Source of the DNA: Pontiella sulfatireligans
Lineage (GTDB): Bacteria; Verrucomicrobiota; Kiritimatiellia; Kiritimatiellales; Pontiellaceae
DNA: 64,000 nucleotides
Direction: 5' to 3'
Assembly (NCBI RefSeq): GCF_900890705.1
Contig: NZ_CAAHFH010000002.1
Coordinates: forward strand, 434,001 to 498,000
The notes beneath the pieces were generated by a model. It did no database searches and was not told the origin of the DNA. It was given only the letters and a program-made list of their open reading frames with translations. Shown one piece after another: positions 45,601 through 55,690 of the stretch (its first letter is position 1; each line of letters starts with the position of its first letter). The translations under genes were made by a program, and so were the position numbers.

Positions 45601-45777
45601 GGCGACGCGCGGAAAATTGGTTTGTGGAAAAACGGACGACGGCACCTGCAGGGCGGAATAGATGCCGCCCAGGCAAAGCGCCACGCTGACAAAAACAATG
45701 GAAAGCGCGTGGCGTACGGCGAAGCGCCCCAGCAGGGACCCTTCCTTTTCGATGAGGGAGGACGGCTGGTTCTTCAT
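42694..45777 (-). CDS. RND efflux transporter permease subunit
   Basis: The 1027-residue protein has the AcrB-family plan: twelve helices with two large periplasmic loops. Proton-relay residues are seen in IGAIIDDSIVVVEAIATHI (Asp-Asp in helix 4). The first helix is followed by SSVFPQTNFPRVAIL. The Asp-Asp form indicates the HAE (drug) rather than the HME (metal, CusA) group. It is the last gene of an adaptor-RND unit, starting 3 bp after the adaptor stop. It would pump substrates from the periplasm and membrane through TolC. Confidence 0.95.
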   Translation of the reverse strand: MKNQPSSLIEKEGSLLGRFAVRHALSIVFVSVALCLGGIYSALQVPSSVFPQTNFPRVAILIDSGVMPGDEMMARITRPIEEVMKDIPGAERVRSSTGRGAAEISVYFDWKTDMKQAELFVLGRLSQIRGSLPAEAETSVYRMTFSSFPILGVSLTSDTRDLVQLSETARYDLKPRFLGIPGVARVDLVGGRAAEYHITVDPVRLKSFGLTMQDIADALEQNNLITPAGMHEENHALYLTVLDGRIASPEALEDFVLQTPDGHPLRIADIGTVARGPEPVYNLVTADGQNAVLLNIRSQPDGSTLDIARELKRQLKELGTELPPDMKLAFFYDQSEIVKESVRSTWEALLLGIFLSTVVLYLFLKQVGTTFVAILVIPISVLITLLVLKLGGMSFNMMTLGGIAAAIGAIIDDSIVVVEAIATHISRGMKRLEAVKQTIGEISKPLLASTLTPVVVFIPLAFLDGITGVFFRSLAITMVVSLLTSLVLAVTLIPSVGAWIIRAKETDGEEAGGPVLRAIIRGYEKAVRGALGHRGLTVGFCLLLVAAGIALYPRLGSEFLPPMDEGGFVIDYVAPPGTSLKETNRELMKAEEILVSLPEVESYSRRTGARLALAVAEPHTGDFLVKLKNDRERATDEVMSELRRKFNTVAPLVEWEFPTVLGDLIGDLAWAPDPIEIRLFSTDVDFLKRKAPQVEEMIQAIPGIVDTFNGLVYTGNDISFRMREADARRYGLDTTAVAATLRAAMIGTTATAILEGDRVVDIRITADARKLATMAELRELPLRTPDGEIVKLSQVADLVIAPGQIELHRDNMKQSVSVTARLEGRDMGSAVHDIIAKLRQDPELPAGSFEIGGLYLQQQEAFRNLLAVLAMAIVLVFTVLLFEFRNFAAPVAIMLGALLALFGTVAALLLTGISLNIVSFLGAIIGIGIVAKNGILMLDMVDHLVEGGQPLTEALVHSGRRRLRPVLMTSLTTLLGMLPIAYGMGSGADMLRPLAVAVMGALTTSVLLSLIATPVFYHLLVSFKPRG

Positions 45778-45780
45778 TGG

Positions 45781-46863
45781 TTAGCGTCCAATCACTTCAA
45801 CGCGGGTTTCTTGCGGCAGCCCATAAGCCCCCTCGGAGGCGATCGGCATGCCCGCGGCAAGGCCCTCCCCTTCGATTTCAATCCAGCCGTCTTCCCGCAG
45901 TTTTCCAGTCACTGGAAGCCGGGAAGCGCGGTCGCCCGAGAGCACGGCGACGTAGGTTTCGCCGTCGGAATTGGTGACGAACGCTTCGGCCGGAACCGCG
46001 AGGCATCCGGCATGGGTTTCGCACAGAATCCGTGCGCGGACAAACTGCCCGATCCGCAACGAGACGTCCGCCAGCAGCGTTGAGCGGATTTCGAGCGTTC
46101 CGTTCTTTGGATCAACCGCTTCGGCGATAAAGCCAATCGTTCCTGCATCGATCCAACCGTTGGCGGTCTCGACCTGCACCGGCATGCCCTGCTGTACGCG
46201 GCCGGCCGCCGCGGCGGGCAGCTGCATCGAAACCACTCGGCGGTTTGCATTCAGAATTTCGCCCAGCGTCTGCGCGGCCTGTACCGCGTCGCCGGCGTTG
46301 ATCCGCACGGAGGCGACGGTTCCGGCAATCGGCGCGCGGATCGTTTGGTAATCCAGCTGCACCTGCGCGGCGACCACGGCCTGTTCGGCCTGATGGAAGT
46401 TGCGCGCGGCCTGCTCATACTCCATCTGAGAGGTGCCTTCGATTTCCAGCAGCCGGGTCTGGCGGTCAAATTCCTTGCGGGAAAAATCAAGGAGCTGCTG
46501 CTGTTCCTTCATCGCCAGTTCCGCAGCACGCGCATCGAGCTCAAGCAGCACGTCGCCCTTTTTGACGGCCTGCCCGGGACTGCATGCGAGGCGAAGGACT
46601 ACGCCGTCGATGGCCGACTGCACCGCAACGCGGCCGGCGGGCGCATCCGCGCCGGCCGGCGCGGCGACCAGATTGCCGTAGACCACCTCGTAGCCGTGCA
46701 GGGTGGTTTTGACGATCTCGCCGGCCTGGACGGGAACCACGGTTTCGATGGCTTCTTCCGCCTCCTCCGCCTCTGCGGACGGGTGGACAAACAGCAGCCC
46801 AACGGCAATGGCAACAGCGCAGAGCGCCAGCATTCCGATGAGTGATGATTTAGTTGTTTTCAT
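45781..46863 (-). CDS. RND efflux periplasmic adaptor subunit
   Basis: The 360-residue membrane-fusion protein has an N-terminal signal anchor (IGMLALCAVAIAVGLLFV), a split biotinyl-lipoyl domain (GVVLRLACSPGQAVKKGDVL and QTIRAPIAGTVASVRINAGD), an alpha hairpin between them and a beta-barrel domain. The start at 46863 is preferred over an ATG two codons earlier because GAGG lies 6 bp upstream. Its 5' end overlaps the outer-membrane gene by about 14 bp. Confidence 0.93.
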   Translation of the reverse strand: MKTTKSSLIGMLALCAVAIAVGLLFVHPSAEAEEAEEAIETVVPVQAGEIVKTTLHGYEVVYGNLVAAPAGADAPAGRVAVQSAIDGVVLRLACSPGQAVKKGDVLLELDARAAELAMKEQQQLLDFSRKEFDRQTRLLEIEGTSQMEYEQAARNFHQAEQAVVAAQVQLDYQTIRAPIAGTVASVRINAGDAVQAAQTLGEILNANRRVVSMQLPAAAAGRVQQGMPVQVETANGWIDAGTIGFIAEAVDPKNGTLEIRSTLLADVSLRIGQFVRARILCETHAGCLAVPAEAFVTNSDGETYVAVLSGDRASRLPVTGKLREDGWIEIEGEGLAAGMPIASEGAYGLPQETRVEVIGR

Positions 46864-48283
46864 GGGCATCCTCGTTGTGATCGATGGTTTGTTTCAAGGC
46901 GGTTTGCCAGCCGGGCAGGTCGGCGGGGCTTTGCAGTTCGCTCTCCAGACGGCCCAGCGCCGCCTGCGCCTCCATCTGTGCGGCGAGTTTTACCTTGTTC
47001 ATTTCAAGGAGAGCAATTTGACCAGCGAGCTCCTGTTCCGCCGAGACCGCGCCCTCCATCGCCTGTTTTTCCAATCGTTGGAACATGGCTTTTCTGGCTG
47101 CATGCATTTTAGAGGCGATGAGAAACTGAACATAGGTGTGGCTGTAGTCGGCGGAGGCCTGCCCGAGATTGCCCAGCACGCTGGTTTGCAATGCGTTGAA
47201 CCGCGCGGCCGCTTCCTCCCGCCGGCGGCGGGCCGTTTCGATGGCCGCCTGGTTCCGGTTGAACAGCGGAAGCGTGAACGACAGGCCCAGTCCCCATTTG
47301 TTGTCGCCCTGGTCGTATTCATATCCGGGGCCGATCACGAGGTCGGGATACTGCCTCGCAACTTCGAGCTGCAGCTGCGATTGGGCGGCATTGTATTCCG
47401 CCAGCAGCCCGAGAATGTCGGCCCGGTTCATCAGGGCTTGCTTCCTGACCGTGGAAACGGGCATTTCGCCCGGCAACTGTTCTTCAAATTCGCTGAAATC
47501 AAGCGTGACGGCCCGCAAGGCGGATGACGGAATTCCGATGACCGAGGCCAGCCGGGCGCGGGCCATCCCCTCCTGCTTTATGGCTTCTTCCCAATCGAGC
47601 TGAACCATGCTGTCGGCCTCGCGCGCCTGATCCACCGCCATTCGGCCGGTGCCTCCCAGCTGCCGCTTCCGGTCAATGGCCTGCAGCAGGAGGTTCTGGA
47701 ATCCCTCCTGTGCATCCAGCAGATCCCTGTTCTGCCGGGCGCGGTAGAGATCCAGCATTTCGGCGCGCACCTGCACGCGGGTCTGCCACGCCGTTTGAAC
47801 CAGCTCGAGCCACGCGGCATCCGCCCGGAAACGCGCCTGCGCGATACGCGCCTTGCGCTTGCCCGGCTGTTCGAGGGTGAAATCGAGGGAGGCGGGAATA
47901 ACCCAGCGTGCGAGGCCTTCATCGGAAGAGGTGCTGCTGTTGAAGGCCGGAGCAATGCCGAACGTCGGGTTGGGATATTCACCCGCGCCGCCGATTTCCG
48001 AAACCGCCGCGGCCCAGCGCGCACGGGCGGCGGCCAGCTCCGGCTGGAAGTAAAACGCCGCCAGCGTCAGCTCCGCCGCATTCCAGCCTGCGGAAGCGCC
48101 GGCGTCCGGCCGGTTGGTTGCCATGAATTCCGCCAGGCCGGGATCGGCCAGCGAGCGCGCATCAAAGGCGGCCAGATTGGATTCCGGATCCAGCGGGCGG
48201 TCATCGTAATGGGCGCAGCCTGCCAGCAAAAATACGAGCAAGGCAAAGAGCGGAAGGTTTTTGGCCAGCATTCTTCGAGTCAT
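46850..48283 (-). CDS. TolC-family outer-membrane efflux protein (lipoprotein)
   Basis: The 477-residue protein has a lipoprotein signal (LFALLVFLLAGC, lipobox Cys) and two outer-membrane-efflux-protein repeats rich in long helices (about residues 75-250 and 280-460). It completes the tripartite pump with the adaptor and permease genes that follow on the same strand. It starts 23 bp after the stop of the PepSY-like gene. Confidence 0.93.
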   Translation of the reverse strand: MTRRMLAKNLPLFALLVFLLAGCAHYDDRPLDPESNLAAFDARSLADPGLAEFMATNRPDAGASAGWNAAELTLAAFYFQPELAAARARWAAAVSEIGGAGEYPNPTFGIAPAFNSSTSSDEGLARWVIPASLDFTLEQPGKRKARIAQARFRADAAWLELVQTAWQTRVQVRAEMLDLYRARQNRDLLDAQEGFQNLLLQAIDRKRQLGGTGRMAVDQAREADSMVQLDWEEAIKQEGMARARLASVIGIPSSALRAVTLDFSEFEEQLPGEMPVSTVRKQALMNRADILGLLAEYNAAQSQLQLEVARQYPDLVIGPGYEYDQGDNKWGLGLSFTLPLFNRNQAAIETARRRREEAAARFNALQTSVLGNLGQASADYSHTYVQFLIASKMHAARKAMFQRLEKQAMEGAVSAEQELAGQIALLEMNKVKLAAQMEAQAALGRLESELQSPADLPGWQTALKQTIDHNEDAHENN

Positions 48284-48306
48284 AGTGATGTCCCAGATTT
48301 CAAAGG

Positions 48307-48804
48307 CTAATCGTCGTCTTCTTTTTCACCCTTCTTCTTGCCTTTGGTTTCGAGTTCGATGATCTGGCCCTTTTCATTGATTTTAAGTTCCATGGCCTGG
48401 CCGGTCATGACGATGTTTATCTCGTATAACGCCGCCGCATCCTTTTCCTTCACCAGCTCGGCCTTTTTGACCGCAGCATTGGCGAAGCTGGCCAAGGTGG
48501 CCTGAACCTTTTTCGGCAGGTCTTCTACGGCGACCTGTTGCTCGGTTTCCAGCACCGTTCCATCCGCCGCAATCTTAAGGTCGCAGCCCTTGCCGCCCGC
48601 CGTCATTTCGACTTCATAAACCACCGCGCCGTCATCCTTTTCCTTTTCAATGTCCTTGATGGTTCCGCCCGGGCAGGCCGCATTCGCGGCGGCCACTACC
48701 GCGGCCGGAAGCTGGTCGGCCTTGATTGCTTTTCCGCCGGCCCATGCCGACACCGCACCTACCGCCAGCGCAGCCAAACCTAATCTAATCACTTTTCCAC
48801 TCAT
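48307..48804 (-). CDS. PepSY-like secreted protein, two repeats
   Basis: The 165-residue protein has a signal peptide (VIRLGLAALAVGAVSAWAGG) and two similar halves (PAAVVAAANAACPGGTIKDIE... and PKKVQATLASFANAAVKKAE...), each ending in a beta strand such as VVYEVEMTAGGK or ALYEINIVMTGQ. This is the PepSY-like pattern seen in small periplasmic proteins near two-component systems. The end is Lys/Glu/Asp-rich. GGAGGAG precedes the ATG. It lies between arnD and the efflux genes and may sense or buffer the stress handled by them. Confidence 0.85.
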   Translation of the reverse strand: MSGKVIRLGLAALAVGAVSAWAGGKAIKADQLPAAVVAAANAACPGGTIKDIEKEKDDGAVVYEVEMTAGGKGCDLKIAADGTVLETEQQVAVEDLPKKVQATLASFANAAVKKAELVKEKDAAALYEINIVMTGQAMELKINEKGQIIELETKGKKKGEKEDDD

Positions 48805-48848
48805 TTTATCTCTCCTCCGGAATACCGGAATTAGATGCATGTTTATAA

Positions 48849-49748
48849 TTACACGTGTGAGGCCTGAAAGGCAATCCAGCCTTCGCGTCCGGGGAGCGTG
48901 CGCGGGACGACGGCGTCGCCGGGCAGCGCGGTTGCTTCGCCGAGCAGCGCGGCGGTGGGAACCACTTCGATGCCGCGCTGGACGGCCTTAGCGAGAAAGT
49001 CGTCGAACAAGCCGCGGCAGACGATGCCCTCGACCTCGGCGTGGATGGTGAGCACGTTCAGCCGGTCCGGCTGGATGAGCGAAAGAATGTGGTCGTTGTA
49101 GGTTTCGTTGGTGATGCCGCCGCACCCAATGATTTCGTCGTAGGTCGGCAGCGTGACGGGAACCTGCGGCTGCTTCAGCCGCTGGCCGGCGACCACCGGC
49201 ATGAATACGGACGAACCGCGGCAGTCGCTGTTGTATTGGAACGGAAAGCGCTCCTTTTGCAGCAGCGCCGCGTCATTGCACTTCCAGCCCGGCGCCGCCG
49301 AACAGGTCGGCGCCTGCCCGCAGATTTTTTCCAGCAGCTTGAAGCCATTCTCCAAGTGCCGGAAAACGGCGTCGTCATCCATCGTGGCGATCTTGGCCTG
49401 CCACGCGTGGTGGTCCCAGGCATGCAAGCCGATCTCGTGGCCCTCTTCGGCGGCGCGCTTGATTTGCGCCGCCAGCTTTTCCCCAATGACCGGCCCCGGG
49501 AAGAAGGCGCCGCGCAGCAGGATGTCCCAGCCGTAGAGGCTGGAGGCGTTGCTGCGCAGCATCTTTAGCAGAAAGGCAGGTCTGAGCAGACGCCAGAGGT
49601 GCCGGCCCATGTTGTCCGGTCCGACCGAAAAGAAAAACGTGCCCTTCACGCCGTGCTTTTTCAGCACGTCGCACAGGCCGGGCACGCCCAGCTTGGTTCC
49701 GCGGAACGTGTCCACATCAATTCGAAGTCCAAGTTTCAAACCGCGCAT
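48849..49748 (-). CDS. arnD: Ara4N deformylase (4-deoxy-4-formamido-L-arabinose-phosphoundecaprenol deformylase)
   Basis: The 299-residue polysaccharide-deacetylase-fold protein has the catalytic [13 protein letters not shown] near the N-terminus and the metal motif [11 protein letters not shown], matching ArnD. It removes the formyl group from undecaprenyl-phosphate-Ara4FN, giving the substrate for ArnT. It overlaps the arnA 3' end by 13 bp and so is in the same operon. Confidence 0.92.
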   Translation of the reverse strand: MRGLKLGLRIDVDTFRGTKLGVPGLCDVLKKHGVKGTFFFSVGPDNMGRHLWRLLRPAFLLKMLRSNASSLYGWDILLRGAFFPGPVIGEKLAAQIKRAAEEGHEIGLHAWDHHAWQAKIATMDDDAVFRHLENGFKLLEKICGQAPTCSAAPGWKCNDAALLQKERFPFQYNSDCRGSSVFMPVVAGQRLKQPQVPVTLPTYDEIIGCGGITNETYNDHILSLIQPDRLNVLTIHAEVEGIVCRGLFDDFLAKAVQRGIEVVPTAALLGEATALPGDAVVPRTLPGREGWIAFQASHV

Positions 49749-51757
49749 TCCTCGAGCACATATTTCTCTTGTGCAAATTCGCCGGACTCGATGGCCTGCT
49801 CCAAAAAGAAGTCGAGCGTTTTGCCGATGGAGGCGTCGAGACTGATCTCGGGAGCCCAGTCGAGGCAGCGCTTGGCGTTCTTGATGCTCGGGACGCGGCG
49901 CACCATGTCCTGGTAGCCCTTCCCGTAGTAGGTGCCGCTCTCGACTTCAATACAGCCGGCGAAGGGCGGGAACTGGTCGCGCAGCGGATGGGTATCGAAC
50001 TGCTTTATGAGCATTTCAGCCATCTCCTTGATGCTGGCTTCGTTCTCGGGGAATCCAATATTGATGATTTTTCCGGTGCACTTGCCACCTTCGTTTTCGA
50101 TGATGCGGTAGAGCGCCTCGATCGCCTCGTCGACGTCGATGAAGCAGCGCTTCTGCTCGCCGCCGTCGATCAGCTGGATCGGGGTGCCCTGGCAGAGGTT
50201 GAGGATGAGCTGGGTGATGGCGCGCGATGAACCGATGCGCGCCGAGTTGAGCGTGTCGAGGCGCGGGCCGATCCAGTTGAAGGGCCGGAAGAGCGTGAAG
50301 TCGAGCCCCTCCTTTTCGCCGTAGGCCCAGATGACGCGGTCGAGCATCTGCTTGATGCAGGAGTAGATCCAGCGCTGCTTGTTGATCGGGCCGAGCACGA
50401 GCGGCGACTCCTCTTCGTCGAACTGTTCGTCGGGGCACATGCCGTAGACTTCGGAGGTCGAGGGGAAGAGGATGCGCTTCTTGTATTTCACGCAGCTGCG
50501 GACGATGCGCAGGTTTTCCTCGAAGTCGAGCTCGAAGACCTTGAGCGGGTTGCGCGTGTATTCGATCGGCGTGGCGATGGCGACGAGCGGAATGATGATG
50601 TCGCACTTGCGGATGTGGTATTCGATCCATTCGTTGTGGATCGTCACGTCGCCTTCGCGGAAGTGGAAGTCCGGCTCGTCCATCAGGTGCTCGATGTAGG
50701 TGTTGCGCAGGTCGAGGCCGTAGACGTCGTACTTGCCGCTCTTGAGCAGGCGGTCGGAGAGGTGGCTCCCGATGAAGCCGTTGACGCCGAGGATCAGCAC
50801 GCTCTTGCGGCGCTCGGCCTCGTACTTGGTTTTCGGGTTGGGGCCGAACTTCATGTTGGGCAGCAGGCGGGAATCCTCGGCGAGCTGGCCGCCGTTGAGG
50901 ATCACGCCGCCGTCGGCCTGGCCGCTCTCGACGCGCAGCGCGCCGCCGGAGCAGGCGACGATGAGCGGGTTGGTGCTGAGGATGGTTCCGGGGGCGGCCG
51001 CCGCCGCGGCGGGTTCGACCGAAACCTGCCAGAGCAGGAACTTGCGGTCGCCGATGAACGAGAAGGCGCCGGGGTACGGGCGGGTGACGGCGCGGACGAG
51101 GTTGCGGATCTGTTCGGCGCCCATGTCCCAGTTGATCTCGCCGTCGGCCGGCGTGCGCCCGCCGAAGTAGGAGGCCTTGGAATGGTCCTGCGGAGTGCGC
51201 GATGCGGTGCCGCTCTTAATTTTCGGCAGGACGTCGAGCAGCAGGGGTTCCGCGCTGCGGACCATTTTGCCGAAGAGCGATTTGGCGGTGTCGTCGTAGT
51301 CGATTGCGATGCGGCGCTGGGCGATGATGTCGCCGTCGTCGGGCCGGGGCGTCATGTAGTGCAGCGTGATGCCGGTTTCGGATTCGCCGTTAGCGAGCAC
51401 CCAGTTGACGGGGCAGCGGCCGCGGTAGACCGGAAGCAGCGAGCCGTGCAGGTTGATGCAGCCCTTCGGCGGAACGGCGAGCAGCTCCTTTTTAACCATG
51501 TTGCGGTAGTAGAACGAAAAGATCACCTCCGGCTCCATGGCGCGGATTTTCTGGACGATCAGCGGGTGGTTGATGTCGTCCGGCGCATAGACCGGAATCC
51601 CGAGTTCGGAGGCGAGCTCCGCCACCGAATTGAACCAGAGGTTTTCGTGCGGGTTGTCGACGTGGGTGAAGACGGCGCTGATTTCGCAGCCGCTTTTGAG
51701 CAGCGCTTCAATGCCTTCGCATCCGATCGAGTGGTAAGCTAGTACAACAGTTTTCAT
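49736..51757 (-). CDS. arnA: Bifunctional UDP-Ara4N formyltransferase / UDP-glucuronate decarboxylase
   Basis: The 673-residue protein has both ArnA domains. The formyltransferase has N102, H104 (in [16 protein letters not shown]) and D140/D141 (in [10 protein letters not shown]). The C-terminal Rossmann domain has [15 protein letters not shown], the catalytic STSEVYGM and the Y-x3-K in WIYSCIKQ. It oxidises UDP-glucuronate and later formylates UDP-Ara4N. AGGAATCCTC lies before the ATG. It follows arnC by 22 bp. Confidence 0.96.
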   Translation of the reverse strand: MKTVVLAYHSIGCEGIEALLKSGCEISAVFTHVDNPHENLWFNSVAELASELGIPVYAPDDINHPLIVQKIRAMEPEVIFSFYYRNMVKKELLAVPPKGCINLHGSLLPVYRGRCPVNWVLANGESETGITLHYMTPRPDDGDIIAQRRIAIDYDDTAKSLFGKMVRSAEPLLLDVLPKIKSGTASRTPQDHSKASYFGGRTPADGEINWDMGAEQIRNLVRAVTRPYPGAFSFIGDRKFLLWQVSVEPAAAAAAPGTILSTNPLIVACSGGALRVESGQADGGVILNGGQLAEDSRLLPNMKFGPNPKTKYEAERRKSVLILGVNGFIGSHLSDRLLKSGKYDVYGLDLRNTYIEHLMDEPDFHFREGDVTIHNEWIEYHIRKCDIIIPLVAIATPIEYTRNPLKVFELDFEENLRIVRSCVKYKKRILFPSTSEVYGMCPDEQFDEEESPLVLGPINKQRWIYSCIKQMLDRVIWAYGEKEGLDFTLFRPFNWIGPRLDTLNSARIGSSRAITQLILNLCQGTPIQLIDGGEQKRCFIDVDEAIEALYRIIENEGGKCTGKIINIGFPENEASIKEMAEMLIKQFDTHPLRDQFPPFAGCIEVESGTYYGKGYQDMVRRVPSIKNAKRCLDWAPEISLDASIGKTLDFFLEQAIESGEFAQEKYVLEECAV

Positions 51758-51779
51758 GAGGATTCCTTTTCGTTATAAA

Positions 51780-52727
51780 TTAAAGTTTTCGGCCAACCAG
51801 CTGACGGACGAAATAGCGGGGGCGGTCGCGCACATCGTGGTAGATGCGGCCGATGTATTCGCCGAGCAGGCCGAGCCCGACAAACTGCGCGCCGACGAAC
51901 ACAAAGAGGATGGCAAAGAGCGTGAACACCCCTTCCATGGCCCAGGCGCTGCCCCAGAGGATGCGCAGAACGATGATCAGCACACCCAGCGCGATGCCGG
52001 CTAGGGCGACCAAGCCACCGACCACGCTCAGCACACGCAACGGAAAAGTGGTGATGCTCGTGAGCAGATCGAACTGGAGGTTGATCAGTTTCCAAAAGCT
52101 GTATTTCGAATCGCCGTCGGTGCGTTCGCTATGCCCGACGGGGATCTCGGTCACCTTGTGGGCGAAGGTGTTGGCCAAAACGGGAATGAAGGTGCTGCGT
52201 TCGCGGCACTGGCACATGGTTTCGACGATTTCGCGGGTGTAGCCGCGCAGCATGCAACCGTAGTCGGTCATATGCACCCCGGTCGATTTCCGGACCACCT
52301 TGTTGACCATCCGCGACGGCAGCGTGCGCAGGAACGAGTCCTGCCGGTCTTGGCGGACGGTGCCGACGACATCGTAGCCTTCGAGCATTTTTTTCACCAC
52401 GTTGGGGATCTCTTCCGGCGGGTTCTGCAGGTCGGCGTCGAGCGTAATGATGAAGTCGCCTTTGGCATGGGCAAAGCCCGCCATGACGGCGGCGTGCTGG
52501 CCATAGTTGCGGTTGAGCAGCACGCCGACCACCTTGCCGCCGTGCGTTTCGGCGGCATCGGAAATCATGCGCGCCGACCCGTCGCGGCTGCCGTCATCAA
52601 TGAGGATGATTTCGTAGGGAATATGCATACCGTCGCAGGCAGCGATGCAGCGCCGGGTAAGTTCGGACAGGTTTTCCTGTTCGTTGAAAACCGGGATGAC
52701 AATCGAGGCCATGGTGTTTTGATTCAT
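51780..52727 (-). CDS. arnC: Undecaprenyl-phosphate Ara4FN transferase
   Basis: The 315-residue GT2 protein has [37 protein letters not shown] and two C-terminal helices ([20 protein letters not shown] and the [20 protein letters not shown] segment). It moves Ara4FN from UDP to undecaprenyl-phosphate on the cytoplasmic face of the inner membrane. It starts 4 bp after the arnB stop with AAGGA upstream. Confidence 0.95.
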   Translation of the reverse strand: MNQNTMASIVIPVFNEQENLSELTRRCIAACDGMHIPYEIILIDDGSRDGSARMISDAAETHGGKVVGVLLNRNYGQHAAVMAGFAHAKGDFIITLDADLQNPPEEIPNVVKKMLEGYDVVGTVRQDRQDSFLRTLPSRMVNKVVRKSTGVHMTDYGCMLRGYTREIVETMCQCRERSTFIPVLANTFAHKVTEIPVGHSERTDGDSKYSFWKLINLQFDLLTSITTFPLRVLSVVGGLVALAGIALGVLIIVLRILWGSAWAMEGVFTLFAILFVFVGAQFVGLGLLGEYIGRIYHDVRDRPRYFVRQLVGRKL

Positions 52728-52731
52728 CGGG

Positions 52732-53877
52732 CTAGTCCTTTGCTGCAGCTAACGTTGATTTGATGGCGGCCGCGACATCGTCGACGTCCGCATCCGTCAT
52801 AGACGGGAAAAGCGGGAGCGAGCAGATGCGGTCGGAGTTCCATTCGGTGTTCGGCAGCAGGCCGCGTTTCATGCCGAAGGTTTCGGTGTAGTATTTCTGC
52901 AGGTGGATGGCGCGAAAGTGCAGGCCGGTTCCAATATTGCGCTCCTTGAGCGCCGCCATGAACACGGTGCGGTCCGTGGCGGCCCGGACGATAAAGAGGT
53001 GCCATGCGTGGAGATGGCCGTATTCCGGAAGGCCCAAGGGAAGGATTTCGGGAATGTCCGCAAGCCGTTCGCGGTAACGCGCAACAAGTTCCGCTCGGCG
53101 CGCATTGAAGCCGTCGAGACGTTTGAGCTGACCGAGGCCGAGCACAGCGGCGATGTCGGTCAGGTTATACTTGAAGCCCGGCTGGATGACCTGCGCCTGC
53201 GGGGTGCGGCCCTGGGTTTGACGGTCGAACGCATCGACACCGAGGCCGTGGAACTTGAGCGACTTGACCTTGGCCAGCAACGCCTCGTCGTCGGAGCAGA
53301 CCATGCCGCCTTCGCCGGTGGTCATGTTTTTGATCGGGTGGAAGGAAAAGATGGCGGTGCCCTTTTTGCCGATGCGTTCGCCGTTGTATTCGGTGCCGGC
53401 GGCGTGGGCGGCGTCTTCGATCAGCGCCAGACCGCGCTCGGAGGCCAGCTGGCGAATCGGATCCATATCAGCAGGCGCGCCGGCATAGTGGACGGGTATG
53501 ATCGCTTTCGTCTTGGAGGTGACGAGCGGCTCGATGGTCTCTCGCGAGACCATCAGCGTATCGCGATCGATGTCGGCAAAGACGGGGGTGGCGCCGAGCA
53601 GGCAGATGAGGTTGGCGGTGGAGACCCAAGTCAGCGATGGCGTAATGACTTCGTCGCCGGGGCCGATGCCGAGCGCGAGCAGCACACAGTGCATGCCGGC
53701 GGTGGCGGAGCAGACGGCCACCGCGCCGGCGGCGCCGGTGTAGGCGGCAAACGCGCCCTCGAAGCGGGCGCAGTTGGGGCCGGTGGTGATCCAGCCGGAG
53801 CGGAGCACGTCGCCGACGGCGGCGATCTCTTCTTCGGAGATGGTTGGAACGGAAAAGGGAAGGAATTGGGTTCTCAT
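52732..53877 (-). CDS. arnB: UDP-Ara4O aminotransferase
   Basis: The 381-residue DegT/DnrJ/EryC1-type PLP enzyme has the PLP lysine K183 in [28 protein letters not shown] and [15 protein letters not shown]. It converts UDP-4-keto-arabinose to UDP-Ara4N. It begins by overlapping the arnT stop by four bases (ATGA). Confidence 0.94.
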   Translation of the reverse strand: MRTQFLPFSVPTISEEEIAAVGDVLRSGWITTGPNCARFEGAFAAYTGAAGAVAVCSATAGMHCVLLALGIGPGDEVITPSLTWVSTANLICLLGATPVFADIDRDTLMVSRETIEPLVTSKTKAIIPVHYAGAPADMDPIRQLASERGLALIEDAAHAAGTEYNGERIGKKGTAIFSFHPIKNMTTGEGGMVCSDDEALLAKVKSLKFHGLGVDAFDRQTQGRTPQAQVIQPGFKYNLTDIAAVLGLGQLKRLDGFNARRAELVARYRERLADIPEILPLGLPEYGHLHAWHLFIVRAATDRTVFMAALKERNIGTGLHFRAIHLQKYYTETFGMKRGLLPNTEWNSDRICSLPLFPSMTDADVDDVAAAIKSTLAAAKD

Positions 53878-55556
53878 AGGGCAATCCTTGTTGTTGGGTT
53901 GTTTACATTTTCGGTAAGGGGTTCGTATACGGCATACCAGATTTTCAGCCACTCCCGTTCGTAGTCCGGCATTGGAAGTTCGGCCTTGATGCGGACGCCT
54001 TGGGAGCTCTTCATGGCCAGTACCACGCGCCGGCCGCCGCGCTGCAGGAGCAGGCGCTCCAAGTCCGGCATGTCGAGCAGGCGGTGCGCGGCCTCCGGAT
54101 ACGAAACTCCGTAGGTGAGTTCGCCGGCCCGGCGGAAAAGATAGACATCGTCGCGCTTGTACACATAGCAGAGCGAATGGGCGGTTCGAGGAACGCCGAC
54201 GAGAATGGTGTCCGGTTCTATGCGGCTGCGTTCCGATTCTAGAAACCCTTGCAGGCCGAAGGCCTGGGAGACCTCGGTCGGGATGCAGGTGGCAAAGGTG
54301 ATGGACAACACCGCGGCGGAGAGCCCCAGCCGGACGGTCTTCTGCCGGTTGCCGCGCCCGCTGAGCGCGAGCCAAACCGCCAGCGCCAGCCCAGCCAGCG
54401 CACCGCAAAACTTCAGCGTGAAATGCGCATCGAGAGGCGGCAGAACTTCCAGGAAGCAGAGGCCGCCCACCACCAGCAGACCGACCATTGCGGTGGCTAG
54501 AATCGTTGCAAAAATGCTGGAGCCCACCAGCAGGGAGCGGTTTTCCCCGCCCTCTTCGGAGCGGTCGGCCAGCGCGAGGGCCAGCAGCAGGGCAAACGGG
54601 GCGAAGCAGGGCAGGATGTAGGTGGCCAGCTTGCCGGACGACGCCGAGAAAAAGAGCAAAGGGGCAACCAGCCAGCACAGCGCAAACTGCACCAGCGGCT
54701 CGCGGCGCCGGCGGCGGACGAGGTCGCGCAGCGGCAGCGGCGCAATAAAGGCCCAGGGAATGGCACCGGCGATGAGGACGGGGAAGAAGTACCAGAACGA
54801 ATGGGCGTGCTGGGCCTCTCCCTGCGAAAAGAAGCGGCGAACATGCTCCTCCCAGAAAAAGTAGCGCCAAAAGTCCGGCTCCCGGTCAGCGATGGCCAAG
54901 CACCACGGCAGCGCCACGGCCAGCGCGGCCGCCAGCGGAATCCAGGGCACGATGAACAGCTGTTTCCACTGCCGGCGGAGCAGCAGGTAGGGCACGACGA
55001 CCACCACCGGCACCGCCACCGCGATGAAGCCTTTCACGAGGAAGGCGCCCCCTGCGAACGCCCCGCTCAGCGCGAGCCAGCCCGCGCGCTTTTTGCCGGC
55101 GGCATCGAGCGCCGCATAGCAGCAGCACAGCGAAAGGGTGATGAAGCCGGAAACCATGCTGTCGAGCACGCTGAAGGTTCCGATAACCATCATCTCGCCG
55201 CAGGTGAGGAAAATCAATGCCGCCAACGCCGCGGTTTCCAGCCCGAGGCGGCGCTTCAGCAGGGCGAAGAGCCCCCAGGCGGAGAGCCCCGCCGCCAGCG
55301 CCGACATCAGCCGCACAGCAAAGTTGGTTTCGCCAAAAGCCGCCATCGAGGCGGCGTTGAGCACATGGCCGCCGGCGGGCTTTTCGAAATAGCGCAAGCC
55401 GTTGAGGCGGGGGGTGACGAAGTCGCCGGAGGCGAGCATTTCCCGGGCGATTTCGCCATAGCGCATTTCATCAGGGATCGCGAGCGAACGGCAGCCCAAC
55501 GGCAGCAGGTAGACAGCGATATAAAGCAAGAGCAGGCCGAAGCAGATTCGTTTCAT
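53874..55556 (-). CDS. arnT: Lipid A Ara4N transferase (GT83)
   Basis: The 560-residue membrane protein matches Arn[21 protein letters not shown] and [11 protein letters not shown] in the first periplasmic loop, about twelve helices, and a C-terminal periplasmic domain ([16 protein letters not shown]). It attaches Ara4N to lipid A phosphates on the periplasmic side, lowering negative charge. ATG at 55556 starts the first helix; upstream codons have no homology. It is the first gene of the run arnT-B-C-A-D. Confidence 0.93.
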   Translation of the reverse strand: MKRICFGLLLLYIAVYLLPLGCRSLAIPDEMRYGEIAREMLASGDFVTPRLNGLRYFEKPAGGHVLNAASMAAFGETNFAVRLMSALAAGLSAWGLFALLKRRLGLETAALAALIFLTCGEMMVIGTFSVLDSMVSGFITLSLCCCYAALDAAGKKRAGWLALSGAFAGGAFLVKGFIAVAVPVVVVVPYLLLRRQWKQLFIVPWIPLAAALAVALPWCLAIADREPDFWRYFFWEEHVRRFFSQGEAQHAHSFWYFFPVLIAGAIPWAFIAPLPLRDLVRRRRREPLVQFALCWLVAPLLFFSASSGKLATYILPCFAPFALLLALALADRSEEGGENRSLLVGSSIFATILATAMVGLLVVGGLCFLEVLPPLDAHFTLKFCGALAGLALAVWLALSGRGNRQKTVRLGLSAAVLSITFATCIPTEVSQAFGLQGFLESERSRIEPDTILVGVPRTAHSLCYVYKRDDVYLFRRAGELTYGVSYPEAAHRLLDMPDLERLLLQRGGRRVVLAMKSSQGVRIKAELPMPDYEREWLKIWYAVYEPLTENVNNPTTRIAL

Positions 55557-55600
55557 GGAGATTGAAGCTAAATGCGAACCGGCGGCCGCACAAGAAAGCG

Positions 55601-55628
55601 AGCATAACCATTTAATCATCGCGTTCAA
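55601..55628 (-). promoter_or_regulatory. Candidate promoter of the arn operon
   Basis: On the minus strand TTGAAC (55623-55628) and TATGCT (55601-55606) are separated by 16 bp, placing the start of a roughly 35-40-nt leader before arnT. The 134-bp intergenic region between arnT and the divergent regulator gene must also hold its own promoter and any binding site for that regulator. Confidence 0.45.
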
Positions 55629-55690
55629 TTTGCGGCGCGGCGCGCCTTTTGCTAGAACCTTGACTTGTGTTGGCGAAATGAGGAACGGCT

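Noticed and set aside
47060..47085. TTTTCCAATCGTTGGAAC palindrome as a further copy of the dispersed element
   Set aside because: It lies inside the TolC-family gene, encodes conserved residues (MFQRLEKQ) and lacks the partner palindrome.
55557..55690. PmrA or PhoP box between arnT and the regulator gene
   Set aside because: I looked for CTTAA-N5-CTTAA and GTTTA direct repeats. The nearest pattern, TTTAA...TTCAA, has a 13-bp period and is too weak to call.
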